Below, piece after piece: positions 9,023 to 13,072 of a stretch of 13,072 bases of DNA. Below the pieces are notes generated by a model that worked only from the letters and a program-made list of their open reading frames with translations, was not told the DNA's origin and made no database searches. Source of the stretch: Circinella minor (taxonomy: Eukaryota; Mucoromycota; Mucoromycetes; Mucorales; Lichtheimiaceae); contig JAEPRB010000573.1 in assembly GCA_016758965.1 (NCBI GenBank), positions 1-13,072 of the forward strand, read 5' to 3'. The position numbers and the translations under genes are program-made. The first letter of the stretch is position 1, and each line of letters opens with the position of its first letter.

Positions 9023-9791
9023 GCATATTATGCAGTTGAGTTTATAAAATTGTGATAATTTTATCATCTAGATATAATTAAAAAAAATTGAATTTTTTTA
9101 TAATTAAAAAAGATGGAGGACATATATGATAATAATATTAATCATGAAGTTAATAAAATTATTATAAATGAATGGCAATTCTTAAATAATAATTGGCCTA
9201 TAATGTATAATAAATATAAACATAGAACAGAGCTTAAAAATATAGAATTAATTAATGATATTAAAATAGAATTAAAAAATAAAATTGGATATGTTGCTGT
9301 CTTCTTTTTTCTTACTATATTATATGGTACTTGTGAATATCCAGGTCCCTATAGTGAATTAGAAAAAGGATTAGTAATATTATATCATTTAGTATGTGGC
9401 GAAACAGGTCAATATATGAATTGATATATGAAGTATTCTTCATTTTATGCTGTATATCAAAAGTTTTGGATAGATAATTATAAAAGTTTAAATAAAAAAG
9501 TTGATGAATTTTTATCAAAAATGTTTTCATCTCCAAAATTAAGAATTTATAGTGCATTAAAACGAAATCCTAAACAATTTAAACATGTGACATTAATTAT
9601 AGATGGACATGATTCTAAAATTAACTATGTTGATACAAATATTAAAAGGGAAAAATTATACTCTTATAAGTTAAAAAAACCTGGATGTAGAACCCAAATT
9701 ATTTGTGATATGAATGGAATGATTTTATAGGTATCTAAAAGTGAATTTTGTAGTGAAAGTTCTGATGGTAATATGTTTTTAAATATGAAGT

Positions 9792-9793
9792 TA
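9792..9793. repeat. TA target-site duplication, left copy
   Basis: TA directly precedes the CTGTCACC terminus of the pogo element; the matching copy follows the other end at 12339-12340. TA duplication is the rule for the Tc1/mariner/pogo superfamily. Confidence 0.85.
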
Positions 9794-9817
9794 CTGTCAC
9801 CGCTCGCTATAACGATA
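9794..9817 (+). repeat. Left terminal inverted repeat of the pogo element
   Basis: Begins CTGTCACCGCTCG and ends TATAACGATA. The reverse complement of 12315-12338 matches it at 20 of 24 positions; the mismatches are at positions 2, 9, 12 and 14. Confidence 0.9.
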
Positions 9818-9939
9818 TTCGATATAACGATATTTCGATATAACAATACGGTTTTGGGGTCCAAGACAGATTAAGCAGGGAAATATCATTAATTTTATAT
9901 AACGATATCCGATAAGGTTTTAGCAAAAATATCGTTATA
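9808..9939. repeat. Left subterminal motif array of the pogo element
   Basis: TATAACGATA occurs at 9808-9817, 9823-9832 and 9898-9907, a one-mismatch copy at 9839-9848, and the inverted form TATCGTTATA at 9930-9939. The inverted copy extends into 9929-9946, which matches the reverse complement of 9801-9818 at 17 of 18 positions, so the left end can fold on itself. Repeated subterminal motifs are typical transposase-binding sites. Confidence 0.75.
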
Positions 9940-9960
9940 TCGAGCGGACAAATAATATCT

Positions 9961-11916
9961 TTATTTTTTTAAAAAGGAAATAATGCTAGTTTGTTGGGCA
10001 TTTTTTTGTTCTTCTGACTTTAGTCTTTCAATTTTTTCTTGTAATAATTTTATAACTTGAAGATCAGATTCGTGATCGACTACTATCTTCTTCAAAAAAT
10101 CGTTAATATGCTCCTTCTGCTCCTTCCTTGTATATGTTGGGTCTTGTTGTTCTTGCTGGTCATGATGCCATTGTTGGTTATGTTGTTCCTCTTCTTCTTG
10201 AGTAGCTATATCTATGTTTAAATAGGCCTATTAGTATACTACTTATTATAGAGATGTTTATACTATTTATAACTACATATATAATACATACCAATATCTA
10301 CATCAATAACTGCATCATTTATAAGCTCATCAACTAGGATAGTAGCATGAATATCTTTAGATTCTTCATCTGGAATTAATTCAATACTCTCTATTCCAGA
10401 AGAGTCATGATGAACTTCAGCTAATAATATGTCAAGTTCATTTGACAACCTTCGATCTGCTTCTGCAGCAGCTTCCTTCAATTCCCGCTCTTGCTCTGTC
10501 TCGAAGTTTAAGAGTCCCGTTTTAACCCAGCAACTATGTATAGTTTCCTGAGAAATCCCTGCCCATGCATTTCGTGCCCACTTCATAGCTGTCAATTGGT
10601 CTACATCATAGAGCTGGCCCAGTTGGTGATTTCGATACTTCTGGCCTGCAGTACGATACTGTGTTGCTCTAAAGCATATATATATAATACAAATGAAATT
10701 TGTTAATATAATTACAAAGTAAAATTAATCTATTATTAAAGTTCTTTTTTTAAAAACATACCGATATTGTTTCTTGAAAGCAGCAATGATGCCTGCATCT
10801 AATGGTTGATATACAGAAGTAGTATTTGGAGGAAGCGTCATAATCTCAACATTTTTCAGAGAGGGGACCTTATGACTTGGAGCATTATCTATTAACAGTA
10901 ATAAGACCTTCTTGTTCAAATTACCCATTGTAATATCTAATCGTCGCATAATCAATGCAAATAGCTCAGCTGTCATCCAAGCCTTTCGGTTGTTCTAATA
11001 CCAATGACCATGCTGCTCACCTAAATATAATAATAATAAAAAAGAGTTATATATAGTATATGTAAATTAGTAAGAAGCATAAAACCTATTTACCCAATAT
11101 GATATATTTATATAAATATTGTATAATTACCTGTTTTTCCTCCAAAACAGGGAGGTTTAGCTGCATGTCCAATAAAAAAAAGTTTATGCTTATGTGATCC
11201 ATCAGCATTACATGCCAAAGCGATTGTTATTCTCGTCTTATCATCCTTTTGTCCTGATAATGGTGTCTTTGAAATTGTTCGACGGGGTACTTGAGCATAG
11301 AAAAGAGCAGTTTCGTCAAAGTTATAGACATTGGACAACCCATATTCATTTATTTTTTCTTTAATTTTAGATATTTGTGTTTGGATATCTTGGGTACTTG
11401 TCACAGCCGATCCAGCTTTACCATGGATAATTCGTGACTTAAAACTGAAACGTTTTTCAAAATTGGACATCCAGCCATCTGAAAACTCAAAATTGGTAAT
11501 CTTGAGAGCATTTCTAATTGCTATAGCCTGATCACGAAGCGATTCGTGGCTGATAGGTGCACCTTCACTTTCCATTTCATTCACAAACCGGGCAAGAGCT
11601 TTTTCCATATCACGGTGGGCACATGGTCATTTTCGTTTGCCATCAAGCTCCTCATCAGTCATAGCTAAGAAATTATCCTTTCTACTAAGAATCTCAGAGA
11701 TAGTAGATTGGGAAGGGACAGTCTTCAGGTTCCACTTTTCCTTCGCCCATTTTGCCAGTCCAACTTGTTCTTTACCAGTTTGCATGGATTTATATACAAT
11801 AGAGAGTTTTTAACGCTTAGTAAGAGATTGGCGTGTTTTTTTTCTTGTGGGGCATCAGCATTAATGATACGTGATGATCCAGTTGCAATTCGATCAGACG
11901 TAATAAGACGAGACAT
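9961..11916 (-). pseudogene. Pogo/Tigger-like transposase, four exons, one frameshift and two in-frame stops
   Basis: Cut-and-paste DDD transposase of the Tc1/mariner superfamily. Exons: 11916-11131, 11020-10762, 10668-10292, 10211-9961; GT-AG introns of 110, 93 and 80 nt join in phase. With one base allowed for the frameshift the product is 557 residues, ending TAA at 9961-9963. Seen: psq-type helix-turn-helix (about 31-90, ending PSQSTISEIL); CENP-B-type helix-turn-helix (about 104-170, with FSDGWMSNFEKRF); DDE_1 core with D201 (YNFDETALF), D307 (LLIDNAPSH) and D337 (TSVYQPLDAG), 29 residues between the last two. The C terminus has a Gln-rich segment, a heptad-like helix (LQVIKLLQEKIERL) and a PIP-box-like QTSIISFL. 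Lesions: one base missing in the A run at 11807-11811, TGA at 11627-11629 (codon 97) and TAG at 10995-10997 (codon 271). Confidence 0.9.
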
Positions 11917-11984
11917 ATTTAATTGAGAAATTTATATAGAGAAAAAATAAAGAATATGTTTATTATTGTTATGTTTTTATTGCT

Positions 11985-11992
11985 TATTTATA
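11985..11992 (-). promoter_or_regulatory. Possible TATA box of the pogo transposase gene
   Basis: TATAAATA on the minus strand lies 68 bp upstream of the start codon at 11916. Spacing is reasonable, but the region is AT-rich and such matches are common. A second AT-rich TATATAAAT lies only about 10-20 bp from the ATG and is too close. Confidence 0.3.
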
Positions 11993-12004
11993 GTAAATGC
12001 GACC

Positions 12005-12200
12005 CAATGTTCTTCTATTGCTTTCTATCCTTCTTTTTACAAGATGAGATAAATATTTTTTTTTATTAATAAGAATAATACAATGTTCTATAGATTTCTT
12101 TATCTTCTTTATAAGACAGATATATATATATATTTATTAATAAGAACGAAACTATAATGTTCTATACTTTTTTTTGCTTCTTTTTGTGGATGGAATAGAT
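12005..12200. repeat. Imperfect tandem repeat of about 75 bp in the pogo leader
   Basis: Three diverged units start near 12005, 12081 and 12155. Each begins with a form of CAATGTTCT, followed by a T/C-rich stretch; the first two continue into TTTATTAATAAGAA. The last is partial. They lie between the right terminus and the transposase start, where enhancer or transposase-binding repeats are found in some elements. Confidence 0.55.
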
Positions 12201-12267
12201 ACATATAAGACGGAGTATCTATGGATGACATTTTATCTGATCATTATAACTCAGATCAAGAATTCGA

Positions 12268-12324
12268 TATAATGATAATTCGATATAACGATACACTTTT
12301 GGTCTGACAGGGTGTATCGTTATA
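12268..12324. repeat. Right subterminal motif array and hairpin of the pogo element
   Basis: Copies at 12268-12277 (one mismatch) and 12284-12293, and the inverted copy at 12315-12324. Positions 12282-12296 and 12312-12326 are perfect 15-bp inverted repeats with a 15-nt loop. This mirrors the back-to-back arrangement at the left end. Confidence 0.75.
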
Positions 12325-12338
12325 TCAAGAGGTGACGG
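12315..12338 (-). repeat. Right terminal inverted repeat of the pogo element
   Basis: On the minus strand it begins CCGTCACCTCTTG and ends TATAACGATA, matching the left terminus at 20 of 24 positions. It is directly followed by the TA target duplicate. Confidence 0.9.
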
Positions 12339-12340
12339 TA
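12339..12340. repeat. TA target-site duplication, right copy
   Basis: The second TA, directly after the GGTGACGG terminus. Dropping it together with the element brings codon TTA (9791-9793) next to TAT (12341-12343), restoring the frame of the host transposase. Confidence 0.85.
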
Positions 12341-12736
12341 TATAATAAATTGCATATTACAGATTGTGTAGCTATGGATGGAGGTTATCCATTATTTTTA
12401 AATCAATTTTATCAAATTTCAGAAGAAAAAGGAAAGTCATACTCAGATGATAACTTTATATATCCTATTAGAAAAGATATTGGTGTTGATTTAACTTATC
12501 ATGAAGCACATTATAATGAAGTTTTTGGAAGTTTTCGATCTACTATTGAAAATTAGTTCTCAGTTTTAGGCAGTAAATTTAATCGATTTAATAATAACCA
12601 TAAGGCTACAAAAATGCACAATATAAAACATTACACTTTACAATTTAAAGTAGCTTGTTTATTAAAAAACATGCATAAATTTGTAGATGATTTTGGTATT
12701 AATATTCAACCTCATTGTTATATCAATCAAAATTAA

Positions 12737-13072
12737 TAAAATAAAGAGACAGTAATAAGTCAACGAGACCCAAAAGAACAATAATTGAAGTGAAGTTTAT
12801 TATAATAAAATATTATCACTATTTATATTAAATTCTAATCAATGGACGGGTATATCAATATGCGTGTATGAAACAATGATAGTCTTCCGATTTGTTAATG
12901 ACGATGAATAATGACAATGGTATATGTGAACATTATATCCTATACGTTTTGCCGTTGATAAAATAATATATCAACGCAGCTGTCAAATAGTATCAATAAA
13001 GAAGACGGACTTCTTTAATATTAAGAGTCATTGAAACATACCGTAAAAATACCAAAATGTCAGTGAAACATA
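12737..13072. other. AT-rich stretch without a gene
   Basis: No coding frame or known element seen. It includes the tentative right end of the DDE_Tnp_4-like element (about 12803-12827) and two perfect hairpins: GTTGATA/TATCAAC (12954-12960, 12969-12975) and TAAAGAAG/CTTCTTTA (12997-13004, 13010-13017). It does not continue the RT pseudogene that lies left of the element. Confidence 0.5.

Larger units (their letters stand above)
9794..12338. mobile_element. Complete pogo/Tigger-like transposon, 2545 bp
   Basis: Bounded by 24-bp terminal inverted repeats (9794-9817 and 12315-12338, 20 of 24 matching) and a TA duplication, with one four-exon transposase gene on the minus strand. Both ends carry extra copies of a TATAACGATA motif. 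It sits inside the coding frame of another transposase, so it inserted later. Its own transposase gene has a frameshift and two stops, so this copy is non-autonomous now, although its ends may still be mobilised by an active relative. Confidence 0.92.
9113..12736 (+). pseudogene. DDE transposase (DDE_Tnp_4-like, IS5/PIF-Harbinger type), split by insertion, three internal stops
   Basis: The two halves are 9113-9793 and 12341-12736. Joined, they make 359 codons in one frame ending TAA at 12734-12736. The first catalytic Asp is probably D164 in LIIDGHDS, followed by YSYKLKKPGCRTQIICDMNG. The second is D240 in VAMDGGYPLF. The acidic third residue is probably E297 (FRSTIEN) or E287 (YNEVFG). The C-terminal part (ACLLKNMHKF) looks complete. 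Lesions: TGA at 9422-9424, TAG at 9728-9730 and TAG at 12554-12556; the first two sit where Trp is plausible. A 2545-bp pogo element separates residues 227 and 228. A strongly AT-rich coding style sets it apart from the other genes here. The family level (DDE_Tnp_4) is from motif memory; the exact superfamily could also be ISL2EU-like. Confidence 0.82.
9042..12827 (+). mobile_element. DDE_Tnp_4-like DNA transposon, interrupted by a pogo element (ends tentative)
   Basis: This element hosts the split transposase gene at 9113-12736. Its ends are uncertain. A possible imperfect inverted repeat lies at about 9042-9066 (TTTATAAAATTGTGATAATT) against about 12803-12827, which also contains an inverted GTGATAAT core, but the alignment needs gaps. 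If correct, the element without its insert is about 1.2 kb. The 5' leader at 9044-9110 also folds into AT-rich hairpins. Confidence 0.4.

Noticed and set aside
9315..9557. Minus-strand frame across the outer transposase
   Set aside because: Shadow of the AT-rich coding frame; no motif, and it overlaps well-supported plus-strand coding.
12954..13017. Two perfect hairpins near the right edge
   Set aside because: Stems of 7 and 8 bp in AT-rich DNA without a neighbouring gene end are expected by chance; noted under the non-coding stretch only.
12828..13072. Continuation of the RT pseudogene right of the DDE_Tnp_4-like element
   Set aside because: No RT, RNase H or integrase motif in any frame, so the outer element cannot be shown to have inserted into the RT.

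Overview
The window looks like transposon-dense, AT-rich nuclear DNA of a eukaryote, most likely an early-diverging fungus (Mucoromycota; Mucorales or Glomeromycotina cannot be separated by eye). The reasons are short GT-AG introns (about 56-110 nt) that keep reading frame perfectly, the mix of element families (Tnp2/CACTA-like, Ty3-like Gag and RT, pogo/Tigger-like, DDE_Tnp_4-like), and Asn/Gln homopolymer runs. No rRNA, tRNA or CRISPR array and no clear host housekeeping gene was found.

Layout. (1) 1-4640: a divergent gene pair around a shared promoter of about 200 bp. Leftward is an unrecognised Gln-rich protein gene with at least three exons that runs off the left edge. Rightward is a nine-exon Tnp2-type transposase gene (1165-4640, 2844 coding nt). 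It is intact except for one in-frame TAG at 1708-1710. Together they look like the gene set of a two-gene CACTA-like transposon. (2) 4684-6753, minus strand, tail-to-tail with the transposase: a Ty3-type Gag plus aspartic protease in one frame, broken by two TGA codons and lacking any reverse transcriptase. (3) 6754-8006: AT-rich DNA with one doubtful small ORF and a run of perfect palindromes. (4) 8007-9022, plus strand: a truncated, frameshifted Ty3 reverse transcriptase preceded by an in-frame 72-bp duplication. (5) 9113-12736: a DDE_Tnp_4-like transposase gene split by a complete 2545-bp pogo/Tigger-like element (9794-12338). The pogo element has 24-bp terminal inverted repeats, a TA target duplication, eight subterminal motifs and a four-exon transposase gene on the minus strand (9961-11916). 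Removing it with one TA copy joins the two halves of the outer gene in frame. (6) 12737-13072: no gene seen.

The genes do not form one pathway. They are layers of transposable elements in different states of decay. The most useful results are the reconstructed spliced gene models, the nucleotide-precise nested insertion, the divergent partner gene of the Tnp2 transposase, and a PIP-box-like C terminus on the pogo transposase.
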